Origin: Bolinopsis microptera
Taxonomy: Eukaryota; Ctenophora; Tentaculata; Lobata; Bolinopsidae
Direction of reading: 5' to 3'
Assembly (NCBI RefSeq): GCF_026151205.1
Contig: NC_087079.1
Span: 11,088,635-11,152,634 of the forward strand
DNA: 64,000 nt
Position 1 is the first letter of the stretch. Each line of letters opens with the position of its first letter. The position numbers were made by a program, and so were the translations under genes. This document shows positions 11,801 to 25,011 of the stretch, in pieces. Under the pieces are notes generated by a model. That model did no database searches. It had not been told where the DNA came from and saw nothing but the letters and a program-made list of their open reading frames with translations.

Positions 11801-13252
11801 GTGTCAGCTTGCTGTCTCGGTACGGCACGTGTGATACTTTCCGCTTCTCGTCGCCCAGCGCTGAGATCACGTTACCAAGTGCTAGCTGAGGGGTGGAAGG
11901 AGGGGTTAGTGATGATTTGAGGCAAACACAGTTAGACTGTGGTCACAAAGGTTTCATTACAATTCATCCATATTTGGACATCTAAACCGTTTGAAGATAT
12001 CCAAGTTGAAATTTCCGGTTTGAATAATAAATACACTAACCAGTCCCCCGTTGATTGAGATACCCTCTTTAGCTCTGTCTCCGGTAGCACCCGTTCGTTT
12101 TAACCTTTCTGATCCAGCCAAATCAACAAACACCAACTTAGCGGTCAGATTCTCAAACTCTTGTGGCGGAGCTTCTTCGCCCTTTGAAATGTTCATTATT
12201 GAGTAAGTACTGATTGTTTTTGTGTATAATGTATATTTGAATCACAAATTTCCGGACATGTATTGCAATATTTGTTATGCATTATCCTGATACGGATAAT
12301 TTGGACAGCCGTCAGCCGCGCCCGTCTCTTTAAAAATCAATGTAGGCTTCAGATCGGAGATTAAAAAGGATTCACTTTTTGTCGTCATACTCAGCGCAAT
12401 GTCACGCCTTTAACAGTTGTATCCGCATATATTCAACGTCATTGACACACTGACGAAAAATCTGCTCGTGTCACATCGCATATTGTCAACACTTATTCGA
12501 TTTTCCCGCCAAGCTAAATGAATTAAACTTTGGACTCTTATTTAAACATCATCTATGTATGAGCAAAAATATTGCTTGCTTGCTATCACAACTTCCAGAA
12601 GCCAATGTGCACACGAAAGTTACGCAAAACAATCTAATCTTAGATAAGGAAACGGTCACGTGACAATGAAATTAAATTCAAAAGATTTCTGAACAACAAG
12701 GACGGTGATCGCTCGCAATACAATAATTGCATCGCGCGTTACGCAAAGTTTGCGCGCGCCACTCTCAAGTTTCTCATCTTCGGTCGGACGTCAAGGACGG
12801 TTCCGAAATCTGAAGCCTAATTTTAGATCCTTATTCCAAAGAAGTCATGCTTCAAGGACATGTCAAAACTTGAACCGTCATATTATGTAATAGCTAATTC
12901 AGTCACAGTAAAAAGGAGTACCTCCACAGTTTCGACTTTAGCAACTCTGGTTTGATGTATTTTTAGATAAAACATGGCGTGTGACCTTGACGAGACTGCG
13001 TTCATCTCAGTACTGAAAAGACAGTGATTAAAAACTTAGAAACCTGACAAAAAAGTCAAAGGGCAACAATGTCACAAATCATGAGGAAAAGGAAATAGAG
13101 ACCGGAAAAAGGAAGTAAAGTGAGTTTTGGTACCTGGCGGTAGTTCGGCACAAAGCCCCCTGTTTTAAACAGTTGAGAACTTCCTGGCTGTTGGCGACTG
13201 TTTGTGTCGAAATTCCGTCAACATATATCTCGCCGTTTGCATCTTCGTGTAT
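5864..13252 (-). CDS. KIF21: KIF21-type kinesin-4 (5' end missing)
   Basis: Thirteen minus-strand exons join in a consistent phase: 13252-13134, 13012-12922, 12181-12041, 11885-11667, 10657-10559, 10425-10257, 9765-9522, 9415-8287, 8015-7869, 7682-7607, 7440-7286, 7097-6984 and 5941-5864 (TGA). They encode about 926 residues. Motor motifs seen: SSRSHAM (switch I), [18 protein letters not shown] (switch II) and [19 protein letters not shown], followed by a neck and a long acidic, then Lys/Glu-rich coiled coil. The wording matches KIF21A/B better than KIF4. KIF21 proteins are plus-end motors that restrain microtubule growth. The first motor exons, including the P-loop, should lie beyond 13252, where the sequence is unreadable. 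KIF21 normally ends in WD40 repeats, and none are visible. The last exon is inferred from acceptor, phase and stop. A further in-phase exon at 6342-6244 is possible. Confidence 0.9.
6365..6600. repeat. Minisatellite, unit about 26 bp
   Basis: Head-to-tail copies of a unit containing ACAAACTTGTCTAGGACAAA occupy this stretch, with degenerate copies at both ends. It lies in the last large intron or 3' region of the KIF21 gene. The repeat creates spurious frames on the minus strand. Confidence 0.8.
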
Positions 13253-13379
13253 CTGCGAGAGTCATATAATATATATATGAGCTTTATGACGAATTACAGT
13301 ATTACAATAAAACGAACACTTTTAATAAAAATCTATAGGATAAATTTAACTGTTAAAATTGTTCTGCTCTGGCATGGAT

Positions 13380-16300
13380 CCAAAGAAAAAACCTGAAAGG
13401 GGACCCCCCCAAATTCAAACAAAACAAAAAACCCCCCCCATTTTTTTTTAAATTTTAAAAGGGAAAAAAGTAAGCCCCCCAACCAAAACCTTTCCCCGAA
13501 CCCCAATTTTTTTAAATTTAAAATGGGTCTGATAAAAAAAAAGGGGGGCTTAAATCCGTTTTTTTTTTTTTTCCCGGGGAACAAAAAAAAAACCCTTTAA
13601 AAGGTTTTGTTTTTGTTAGGGTTAGTGATTTGGAAATTTAAATTTTTTTTTAAATTTAAAAAAATTTTATTTTTAATGGGGGAATTTTTTTGGGAGTATT
13701 GTATGGGATTTAAATTTTTGGGAAGGGGGGGTTCCTGGGAAGTTTTTGGGAATTTTTTGGAATTTTCCCTCCCCGAGGTTTGGGGGAGGGAAAGGGGAAA
13801 AAGGGGAAAAAAAAAAAAAACCCAAAAAAAAACCCTTGGGGGTTTTAAAAGGGTTTAAAAATTTTTTGGTTATAAAAAAAAAACCCCTCCCTTCAAGAAA
13901 AAAAATTTTTTTTTTTTTTTTTTAAAAAAAAACCCCCAAAAAAAACCGGGTTTAAAATTACTTTTTGAAAATTAAAGGGAAAAAAAAAAATTTAAAAAAT
14001 TTATCAATGTTTTTAAACTCCCCCCCTTTGGGTTTTTTACTTTTTTTTTTCCCCTTGGCCTTTTCCCCCAGGGGGAACAAAAAAAAAATTCCGGGGAATT
14101 TTCCCTCCATTTTTTTAACAGCTTCCCGGGGAAAACTGGTTCCCTTCCCAAAACCCTTGAAAACCCCCGGGTTGGGTTTTTTTTGGGGTTTTTCCCTTTT
14201 GGCTTCTTTTCCTCATTTTAAAAACCCTTGGGGGGCCCCCCCACGTTTTTTTAAGGGGGTTTCCCCGTGTTTTTTCACCCTTTTTCCAAAATAAAAAGCA
14301 ATTTAACGGGCCCTCCCTTATAAATTTGGGGAAAATTTTTTTTTAAAAAATTTAAAAAATCCCTTCTTTTCCTTAAAACCCCCCAAAAAAACCCTTTATT
14401 TTTTAAAAAAATTTAAAAAATTAGGCCAACTTTTAAAGAATATTTTTGAAAAAAAAAAATTAAATTTGGGGGGAAAACCCACAAAACCCCCACCCCGTAT
14501 AAAATTTAAGCGCCCCTTTTTTTAAAAAATAAAACCCCAATTTTTGGGGCCCGGGCCCAAAATCCCCCCCCCCCAAAAAGTTAAAAAATTTTTTTTACAT
14601 ATAAAAATTTCTTGGGGAAAATTTACGGGAAAATTTCCCCCCAAAAATTTTTTACAGGAGGGTTTTATTTTTTAAAAAACGATCCGGGGGGAAAATTTCC
14701 AAAAAATTTTTTTAAAAGGGGTCCAAAATTAAAAAGACCTAACCCGTTTCGTTTTTCAAATTTTTCCCCCCCCCCAAGGGCCCCCCTTTTGGGGAGGGGG
14801 TTTTTGAATTTTTTAATTTTAAAAAAATTTTTTTCCCAAAGCCCCCGGAAAAAATTTTTTTCCCCAAAAAATTTTTTCATTTAAAATTTTTTAGAATAAA
14901 AATTTGGGAAAAACCCAAAAAAAAAAAATGGGTTTCCCTTTCCCCCTGTTTAACCCCCCCAAAAACCAAACAAAGGGTTTTCCCTTAATGGGGGGTTCCC
15001 ACCTTTAAATTTTTTGGGGTTTTTTCCCGGAAAAACCCGAAAATTTCCCCCTAACCAATTTTTCCCCCCCCGGGTTTTGGCCCCCACCCCAAATTTAAAA
15101 AATTTTGGTAAACCCCCAGCCAAATACAAATAACCATTTTCAGGGGTGTTTTTTGGGAAAAGGGGGGAACAAAAAGGGGCCTTTAACCCCCCTGGCCCCC
15201 AAAAAGGGGGGGGGGCCCAAAAGGCTAAAAAGGCTTTTTGATGAAATCCCCCAAAAGAAAAGAAAAATTTTTTTGGGTTTTTCCTTTATATTCCCAAAAA
15301 ATTCCCCAAATTTGGGGCCCCAATTTTTAAAAAAATTTAAAAAGGGAAAAATAAAGAAGCCCCGGAAAATTTAAGGAAAAATTGGGGGAATTTTTAAAAA
15401 AATTTACAAAAAAGCCCCAGGGGGGGGAACGGGGGGGTTTAAAAAATTTTCTTTTTTTCGGGAAATTCCCTCCCCAGAAACATATCTTTTTTTTTCAAAA
15501 CCTCAAATTTAAAATGTTTTTTTTTTAAAAAAAAAGGTTTTACGGGAAAAAAAAAAAGTCCCTATTGCAAGGGGAAACCCTTACTTTTTTGGGTTTTTAA
15601 ACCCAAATTGTTTCCCCCCCCGGGCCCAGGGTGGTTTTTAAAAAACCCTCCCCCTTGTTTGCTCTCTGAAAAAAACCACTCGCCCCAAAACTCCCTTTTT
15701 CCCCATGGGTTTTAAAAATTTTCCTTCCCCCTTTAAACCCCGGGTTTTTCCCCTTTTTAACGCGAGGTTTAAAGGGTTTTTTAAAACCCCATCAAAAACA
15801 ACTGGGGTTTAAATTAGTTTAAATTTAAGGGAAATTTGGGGGGGGGGGAACCAACTTTTAAATTTAAATTTTTTTTTTAAAAAAAATTAAATTTTTTTGG
15901 CAATTTTTGTTTTAGGGTTTCCCCAAATTTCCCTAAGCTTCAAAAAATAAAATTTTCCAAAAACCCCAAAGAAAAAACCCCAAAACCTCTTTATCTTTTT
16001 TTGTTTTTCCCAAAAATTTTTCCTTTTTTTCAAAAAATTAATTTTTTGGGGGAATGTAATCCAGTTTTCCCAGCCCCCAGCAAAAAACCATTTGGGAAAG
16101 GGCCCAGAAAAGAAAGGGGGATCACCCTTTTTAAATTTTGGTTTGGGCGTGGGAAACACCCCCCAACCCCCAAAACCCTTTCACACCCCCGCAAAAACCT
16201 AAAAAATAAAAAACCTTTTGCTAAATTTTTAAAGGGGAAATTCACACGGGGCCTATTTTTCCCATATCCCCCCAAACGGGAAAACCAAAAAAAAGGGCCC

Positions 16301-19300
16301 GGGCCCCCGGGCACCCCCCCTTTTTCCCACTGGGGTTTACAGGGGGACAAGCCCAAAAACAAAAAACCTTTAACTTGGTTTGGGGCCCCTCCCAAGGGGG
16401 GCCAAAAAAAAACCCTGGGGGCCCCCTTCCCCCCCTAGTTTTTTTTATTGAAAAAAAGGCCCCTGGATTTTTACACGCCCTTTCCAGGCTTTTGTAAGAA
16501 AAACCTTGAAAAATTTTAACGGGACCACGGGGGAATAACACACAACCCGGGGTTTAAAACAGAAACCCCCCAAACCACAGCCCCGCCCCTGCCCCCCATT
16601 TTGGGTTCCCCAAATTTTAAATCAAATTTTGGGTTTTTCCAATTTTTCCGGTAAAAAAAGGGGAAATTAAATTGAATTTATTTGGGTTTCCCAAAATCCC
16701 CCCAAAACCCCACCAAAATTTTTCCCGGGGCCAAAAAACGGGAAGGGTTTTTAAACCCGAAATCCCCCAAACCCTTAACCCCCCAAAATTCCAAAAACAA
16801 ACCCCGGAAAAACCCCTAGCCGGCAAAAAAAAAGGGGAAGGGAATGGGGGGTTTCCCAAATAATATCCCAAACTTTTAATATTAAACCCAAAAAAATATT
16901 TTAAAAAAGGGGAGGGGAATAAATTTTTGGGGCCCCCTTTTAAAACAAATACGGGTAAATTTTTTACTTTTTCCCTTTAAACCCCATTTTATTTTTTTCC
17001 CCAAAAATTTGGGGAAAAAACACTACTTTTAAAAAAGGGAAAACCACCCCCCCTATTTTTTAAAGGGGTTACAAAATGTACAAAGGGCCCCCAAAATTGG
17101 GAAAAACCGGGGGGGAAATTTTTAAAAGGGGGGAAGTTGGGGTTTTTTTTACAGTAAAAAAATTTTATTGTTTTTGGGTAGTAGGGGGGCCCGGATTAAA
17201 GGGGGGGGAACGCCCCCCAAGGGTTTTTTTTTTTAATTTTTAAAACCTTTTAAAGGGGGCGGGGGGGGGGGGGGGGAATTTAAACCCCAAAAAAAAATTT
17301 TTTTTATGGGGGGGCCCCCTGGGGCCCTACCCAAAAATTTAAAAAAAGGGCCAAAAAAGGGCCCCCGGGCAAAATAAAAACAAAAATTATTAAAAAACAT
17401 AAAAATTTCAAAAATAAAAACCCCCCCCACCACCCCTTTAGAATTCCCCCAACCCGGAGGGAATAGGGACTGAAAAAAAACCCAAAAAATTTTTCCAAAT
17501 TTTTCCTTTTTTTTAACCCTTTGGCCCGAGGGAATTTGCCCCAATTTTACAGCGGGTTTGGATTTTGGGGTTTCCCAAAGGAAAAATTAGACCCCCCACT
17601 TAAAAAACGGTGTTTAATTTTGCTTCCCGTGTAAAAAATTGGGTTGGAAAGCCCCAATAAAAATTTTTTTAAAAAACTAAGCATTTTTGTTTAAAAAGTT
17701 TTAGCTTTTCCAAATTCTTTAGGGGCGCCCCAGAAACCCCCCAAAAAAGGCAATCGGGGGGAAGGGGGGCTTTTGGGGCCCCAAACCAAAAAAGGGGGCC
17801 CGGTTTTGAAAATTTTAAAATTTCCCCCTCACTAATAAAACCCCCCTTTTCCCCCTTTTTCCCCCCCCCATATTTTCCCAAAAATTTTTTTTTTATTTGG
17901 GATTTAAGAAAAAAAATCAGTGTAGTCCCGGAAAAATAATTAAAATTTTGGGGGTTTTTTTTATTTAATTTTGGAAGGGGTTTAAAGGGCCTTGGAAAAA
18001 ATTTCCAAACCCCCGGGGGGGCCCCCCTTTGATACACCCCCCGCCGAAAAAATTTTTTTCTTCCCACTAAAAACAAAAACCCTAAAAATCTTTTTTGGGG
18101 GGCCCCCCATATTTTTCCCAAGTAAAAAACATTTTTCATTTATTTTCCCTTTTGGTTCTTTAACCCCCTTAACTTTGCCCCCCGTAAAAGGCTGGGTTTT
18201 TAATTTTTAAAGAAAAACTTTTTATTTAAAAAATTCTAGCCTTTTTCCCTAAAAAAACCTGGTTTAAGTGGAAAAATTGGTTTTTTCCCAAAAAAAAAGT
18301 TTGGGTAATTTTGGGGTTATTTTTAAAATTTAAGGGTTTAAAAAAATTTTGGGTGGTTTTTTTTTTGGGCGGGCCCCAAATTTAAAAAATTTTGTTACCC
18401 CCCCCAAAAACCCAAAAAAAAACTTTTAATTTTTTACTACATTTTTAAAAAGGTTTGTAAAAAAGAAAAAATTAAATTTAGTTTTTTAAACAAAAAGGGG
18501 GTTTTAAAGGGGGTGGGTTTTTCCGGGGAAAAAAAAAAGGGTTTAAAACCATTAAACCCCACATAAATTTTTTAAAGGCTTTTCATATATCAGGGGTTTT
18601 TTTTTTTTCCAAAATTTGGGGAAAGGGAACTTTTTCCCTTATAAAAAAGGGTTTGGGCCGCAGGGGAGGGGGAACAAGTTTAAAAAACGTAAATTTAAAA
18701 CGTTTTCCCCCCAAAAAAAATAAAAAATTTAAATTTAAATTTTTTAAAAATTTGTTTTTTTAAATTTGGGGGAAAATGTTTTTTAAGGGCCGATATTTGG
18801 GCGGGGAAGGGGGGGAACTTTTTGAAAGGGACCCCCCCCACAAAAAAAACCGGAAAGGGGGTTTTATAAAACCCAAAAAGGGAAACCAAAAAATTTCTTA
18901 AAAAACCGGGAAAAGAAAAAAAATTTTTGGGAAAAAGGTCACAAAATTAACCCCTTAAATTTAAAATTTCCTTTTTAAATGGGGGGGGGTTTTAAAAATG
19001 TCCCTAAAAGGGGCTTTTGGGGGGTTTTGTTTAAGCCGGGGAGTTTTTAATGGGAGAAAGGGGGGATTTGGGGATTAAGCCCCAGGGGGTTTTAGGGGGG
19101 CCCTTTTTTAAGACCCGATGGGAAAAAAAAAACCCCCAAGGGTTCTTGAATTTTTTTTTTTTTTTTGGGAACCCTTTCCCCCCTTCTTTGGGGAAATTTC
19201 CCCCGGGTTTTTAAAGGGGTCTTTTTTAAGGGCCCCCAATTTTTTGGGGAAAAAAAAAGGGAAAAAAACAAAAACCAATTTTTTCTCAAACAAAAGGAAA

Positions 19301-22300
19301 AAATAAAAAATTATTTTTAATTGGAAACCCCTTTAAAAAAAAAAAATTTTCCCTTTTTTTGCAAAAAAACCAAAAAAGGTTTTCCGGGGGAATTTTTTTA
19401 ACCCACCCCCATCCCACGGCAACGGGTTTTTTAATGAAAAAAAAAAGTTTTAAACGCCCCAAAAAAACCCCCAAAAACCATTTTTAAAGCCCAACTTTCG
19501 GGGGCAAAAAATTTTAAAATTTGTCCCCCCCCCCCAAAAAAAAAACCCAAAGGCCCCCCCTTTAAATCACCCCCCTGGGGAATATTTTCTTTCTCTTTTT
19601 TCCACAGGGGAAAACCCGAAAGACTTTTTGCGAAAGGGAAAAGGGTTTTTGCCCGGGGGACCCTAGAATGCCCGGGGGGGTTTCCCCCTCCGGGAAAAAA
19701 AGGGTTAGTCCCCAAAAATTTCGGGCGCCCCCCCGGGAGGGCCCCCTCGGGGGTTGGTCCCCAAGTGGGGGGGGGCCCCGTAAAATTTGGGGAAATTTAA
19801 AAAAGGTTTCGAGAATTTTCCCATTTTAAGGGGGGGAAATTTTCCCGGGAGAAACTTGGGGGAAAAAAAATTTTTTTTTTTAAAAACCTTTAAATTTTAA
19901 ATCAAAAATTTTAAGTTTACAAAAAAATTTTGGGGACCTTTTTTATCATAGAAAAAAAAAAAAGAAATTTTTTAAAATTTCATAAAATTTCCTTTTTTAA
20001 AATTTACCCTTCTTTTTTTTTAAATTTTAATGGGTTTTTTAATTTTCGGAGGTGGGGGGGAAAAATTAAAATTTGGATTTTTTTTTAAAAAATCAATAAA
20101 GGGTTTTTAAAGGGGAAGCCGGGGGGGAAAATTTTAAGGGAATAGGAAAACAGAAAAAATTTGGCCTGTTTAAAATTTTACCCCCATTTTTAAAACACGG
20201 TCCCCCAACACCCCAATTTTTCAACCCCTTTAAAATAAAAAAAAAAACCCCAAAATTTTTAACCCCCCACCCCCCCTGTGTAAATTTTCCCCCACCCAAT
20301 TTTCCCCTGGGGAAAATTTCCTTTTGGGGGGAAATTTAAGAATAAAATCCCCCAAGGGGGGGCAGACCTTCCCCCCCCCAATGATAATTAAACCAAAGGG
20401 GTTTATCCTTTTTTACGGGGGCCCCCCCGCAGTTTTTGTAAAACCCGAGCAAAATTAAATAAAATTTCTTTTCCTAAAAAACTTTTCCCAAAAGGGATTT
20501 AAAAAACGGGGAAAAAACGTGTTAAATTGGAGGGGAACCTTTTAGGGGGGGCCCCTGAAAGATAAAGGGGTTTTTCCCCTTTGGGGGGTTTTGGGCCTTT
20601 AAACAAAACTTCCCAAAAAAAAAATTTTTAAACCCAAAATTTTTTTTGGGCCCGCCCATTTTTCCCCTAGCGGGGAAAGGTCCACAGGGGGAAATTTTTG
20701 GGGGGTTTTTAAAAAGGGCCCCAAAGAAATTTTTTTGGGGAAATCGGGGGCCCCCCCCCCCATTTTTCCACCCCCTTTACTTGATGGGGAAATGTTTAAA
20801 GAAAAAAGGGAGGGGGGGACTTTTAATAATTGTTTGGCCCCCCCGGAATTTAAAGGGCGGAGGGTTTTAAATTTTAAATTTTTAGGCCCCCCCCTTTTAA
20901 AATTAAGGGGGGGTTTAAAAAAAGGGGGGCTGGGTTGGTTTTTTACCCCCCCCAAACCCCTTTTCCGTACCCTTAAATCCCAAAAACCCTTTTGGGCCCT
21001 TTACAATACATTAAAAGGTTTTCCTAAACCCCTAAAAGGAAAAACACAATACCCCCCCAAAAATTTTGGAGCTAGGTGGGGGGGCCTAGTTTAAAAAACC
21101 GGGGTTAAAAAAAAACTTTTTCCTTTTCCCCCTTTAACTTTAATCCCTAAAATTTTTTAATTTTAAAAAATTTTTTTTAGGGGTTTTGTTTTAATTTTTT
21201 TAAAACAATTTTTCCCCCCCCCTCTTTAAATTTTTTTGGGGTGGGTTTAAAAAAAACCCTTTCCCTGGGAAAATTAAGGACAAAAAATTTTTAAATTTTT
21301 TCCCCAAAAAACTTTATTTTAAAAAGATACAAAAAATTATTGGTAAAACCCAATGTAAAAACCTAAAATTGCAAAATTTTTTTTTAAACCCGGGAAGCCC
21401 ACCCTCCCCCCCCGGGGTTTCATTTTTTCCCTGTTTGGGAATATACTTTTTTTTTAAAAACCTTTTTCCCCCTTTAAACGGGGGAATTTTAAAAAATTTT
21501 TTCCCCAAAAAAACCCTTTAAAATTTTTTAAAATTTCCCAAAATCTGAAAATTTTACAAAAATAAATTTAAAAATTTTGGGGGGCCCCCCAATTTAAAAT
21601 TTTTTTTTTAATGGGAGTTTAAATTTATTTTTTTTAAATAAAGGTGGCCCCAATTTCCCAAAAAAACCCGGGGGGGAGCCTAGCTTAAGGGAAATAAAAA
21701 TTTTAAATTTTTGGGAATTTTTCCCCAAAATTTTTTGGGGGAAAAATTTTGGCCCAAAAGGGGGTAAAAATGAAAAAAAAGGGTTTTTAAAAAAATTCCT
21801 AGAAAACAAAAAGACCTTTTAAATCTTTAAAAAACAAATTTTTTTTCCCTTTTAGGAAAACCCCTGTTTTTAAAAAAAAAAAACCCCAATAAAAAAAAAT
21901 TTTAATTAATCCCAAAAATTTAACCCCCCCTAAGTTTAAAAAACCGAAATTTTTAAAAATTCCCCAAAAAGGGGGAAAAATTTCTTTTTCGGGGAAAAAA
22001 AAACCAATTTTTAAAAAGGGAAAATTTTCTGAGGGAAATTTCCGGGAAAAATTTTTGGCCCCCGGGAAAAAATTAGGTTTTCCGTAAAATCACCCCCCAT
22101 GGGGCCCTAAAAAACCTTTTGATGGGGGGCCCTAAAATTGGGGGAAATTTAAAAAAAGAAAAAAACCCCCCCTTTTTTACCCCTTCTTTTGGAGGGAATA
22201 AAAAGGGTAAGCCCTGGTTGAAAAATTTTTTTTACAGGTAAAAACGGGGAAAAAAATTCCCCTTTTTTCCAATAATTTGGGGAACCTTTTCTTTCCCTCC

Positions 22301-23618
22301 CTTTGGGGTTTTGTTTCCTTAAAAAACTGAAAAATTGCCCCCCCCCAATTTTTCGGGATTAATCCCAAAACCCCAAAAAAAAACAAGCTTTTTTCCTTTA
22401 AAGGGAAAATTCAAAAAACCCCCCCCCTTTTTAAAACCTTTTTTTCAAAACCCCAAAGACCCCAAACCCCCCCCAAACAAAAAACCCCCCATTTGGGTTT
22501 TGGGGCCCCCTTTACTCCCTTTTAAAAAACCCTTTTGGGTTTTTATTTTTGGGGCGGGGGGTTTTCGGGTTCCCCAAAATTTGAAAAACCTTTTTCCCCC
22601 AAAATCCCCCCTTTTTTTCCCCCCAAACCCCTAAAAACCTTTCCAATAGTTTTCCCCCCGGGGGCCCAATTTCTCGGGCTAAACCCACCCTTCTTTCAAA
22701 AAATTGTAATCCCCCCCACTCGGGTTTTACCCCCGGGGGCCCCCCCCTTGGGGGATTATCCGAAAAAGGTTTTTTTGTTTTTGGGGGCCCTTTTTTGGGG
22801 GGGCCATTTGGGGCTTTCTACCCCAAGCCCCCGGGGTTTGGGGGGAAAACCCCTTCCCAGGGGCCCCCCTTTTCCATCTTTTTCCCCCCCTTTTTGTAAA
22901 GGCCAAAAGGAAAAAAAACCTTTAAACCCCAGCTCCCAAAACCCCTGATTTTTGATTTTTCCCCATTTGAAATTTTAAAAATAGCCCCCTTTTACGGGCC
23001 CTTGGGGGTTTAGCACTTTTTCGGGGAACCCCCATTTGGGGAGGAAAATTAAAACCCTTGGGGACCCCCCTTCCCTCTTTTAAAGGGTTAAGCAAAATTT
23101 AAAAGGGAAAGAGACCCCCAATTTAAAAAAAACCTCCCCTTTTAACCCCTGCCCCCCCCAATTTCCCCCCCCCTTTTTATTCCCTTTTTTCCAAAAATTA
23201 AAATTTATGCCGGGCCCTTTCCCCAGGGGGGGCAAAAAAACCCTTGCTTTTGGGGCCCTGGCCCGGTTTGCCCCAAAAAAGGGAAAAAGGGGTTTCCCCT
23301 AAAAAAGGGATTAGGAACCCCCCCAAAAATAAATTCCCCAAATTTTTTTGGGGGTTGGGGGACCCCTTTTTTGGGTTTTCCCCCGGGGTTTTGGCCCCTA
23401 CTTTTTGGCCCAAAAAAAAATTGGGGTTTTTTTGGGGAAGGGGGGGTTTGTGGGGAAAAAGTTGGGGCCAAAAACTCAAACCTTTTGGGGGTTGGGGCCC
23501 TTTTCCCCCCCCCCCTCAAATTTTTTTTCGGGGGAAAGGGGGCCCAGGGAACCCCAAAAAAATTTTATGGTAAATTTTAAATAAGAAAATTTTTTGGGCC
23601 ATAAAAAAAAAATTTAAA

Positions 23619-23658
<40 letters not shown>

Positions 23659-24340
23659 TTCCAAAAAAATTCTTTAAAAAAAAGAATCAATATAAAGGGC
23701 CTTTTAGCCTTAAAATTTTCTAAAGAGTAAAAAAATTAAAAAATTCGTTTTTCCCTTTGGGATTTATGTTTTTAAAAATTGGGGAGAAAAATTTTTAAAA
23801 AAAAAAACAAAAAATAAATAAAATTTTGGGTTAAAAATTAAAAAAGAATTTTTAATTTTCCGGGATATAAAAAAGGGAAAAACATTTCCCGGGGGGAACG
23901 AATATTTTTTGGCATGAGGGGGGAATTTTGGGTTTAAAACCCTGGGGGAAAAACCCTTTTCCCTTTTGGAAAGGGGGAAAAAGGGGTTTTCGAAAATTTC
24001 CTTAATAAAGAAAGGGGTTCCCCCTAGAATTTAAATTTACCCCCCCTTTAACTCCCTTAAAACTTTTTCGGGGGGGCCAAAAAACAATAAAAATTGGGGG
24101 AAAAGCAAATAAAAAAGGGAATACGGGGAATTGGGAAAAATTTTGGGATTTTTTGGGTCTGTTTTTTTTTTTTTTGGGGAAATTAAAACGTTTCTAACCA
24201 CAAAAAAATTTAAAACTTGGGCCCCTTTTTTATCGTTTAAAAACATTTTTGGGGGAAAAAAAAGTGGAAACCCAAATTTATTCAAAAAAATTTTACAATT
24301 AGCTTTATGTTTTTTGAAATTTTCAGCCAAGCAAAGCCCC
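13380..24340. other. Homopolymer-inflated, unreadable sequence block
   Basis: From about 13380 to 24340 nearly every base sits in a run of three to ten identical bases (for example gggaaaattttccc patterns). This includes a 38-G run at 23619-23656. Sequence texture on both sides is normal, and the change is abrupt at each edge. Frames within it translate to Phe/Lys/Gly/Pro-only polypeptides and are not credible genes. It reads as failed consensus of noisy long reads rather than biology. The 5' exons of KIF21 are expected inside or beyond it. Confidence 0.85.
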
Positions 24341-25011
24341 GAAACCTATTTATTTTAATATTGGACACTGATAAAATTGAAGCAGCGAAATCTGCAACTG
24401 AATCAAAATGTTTTGCATAAGTAACGAGCGTGCTAAATCACTCTACAATCCATCTTCGAGATTGTTCTAAAAGGGCCCCCGACGGTTGTAACCAACTTCA
24501 ATCGATGTATTTTCGGACGCTGATTCCGAATCACCCCCCATGACATAGGGTTAAAATGCTCCCCTGACGAGATATTGGCGAAAAACTGTCTCGATCACGT
24601 GATATGACCGTATAAGGAAGTTAGTCTAATTTCTCGTTAGGGTTAGGGTTTCGGCATATGTTTTGTTAAGGATAGGGTTAGGGTTAGGGTTGGGATCAGA
24701 TTAGAGGGTTAGGGTTTCGAAAAGTCGTTCAGAACCAGCTAGAGAACGGGTTGAAAAAGTCACGTGACAGTCGAGTGTAGAGTGATTAATCATCATCCCA
24801 TAAGTAACCTTGTATCACGTTGTGACATCCACGGTCGTTTCACCCACGTTCGTTTCACTGACGATACAGGGGAGCCGCGCACTCGTGCGCGGCGGGTCAT
24901 ACAACGTATTTGACCATTGTTAATGGTCTGACCCGGCGCGCGCTACTTCGTAGCACATTTCGAGAAGAAAGCGGCGCGCGCTACTTCGAAGAAATTTAGA
25001 CGAGTAACATC
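24341..25011. other. Non-coding, with short GC-rich palindromes
   Basis: Normal sequence resumes here. It contains TTAGGG-like repeats (listed separately) and compact palindromes at 24870-24990, such as GCCGCGCAC-TC-GTGCGCGGC, plus repeated GCGCGCTACTTCG segments. No coding frame is supported. The hairpins may be the remains of a mobile-element terminus adjoining the inverted repeat that begins at 25012. Confidence 0.45.
24637..24712 (+). repeat. Interstitial telomere-like (TTAGGG)n tracts
   Basis: Three short runs of GGGTTA/TTAGGG occur within 76 bp, separated by unrelated bases. TTAGGG is the ancestral metazoan telomere repeat. This is too short for a telomere end and looks like an interstitial relic or a repeat component. 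Confidence 0.7.

Noticed and set aside
13380-24340. Dozens of 60-150 codon frames in the homopolymer block
   Set aside because: They translate to Phe, Lys, Gly and Pro runs on both strands. No motif or splice structure is present.
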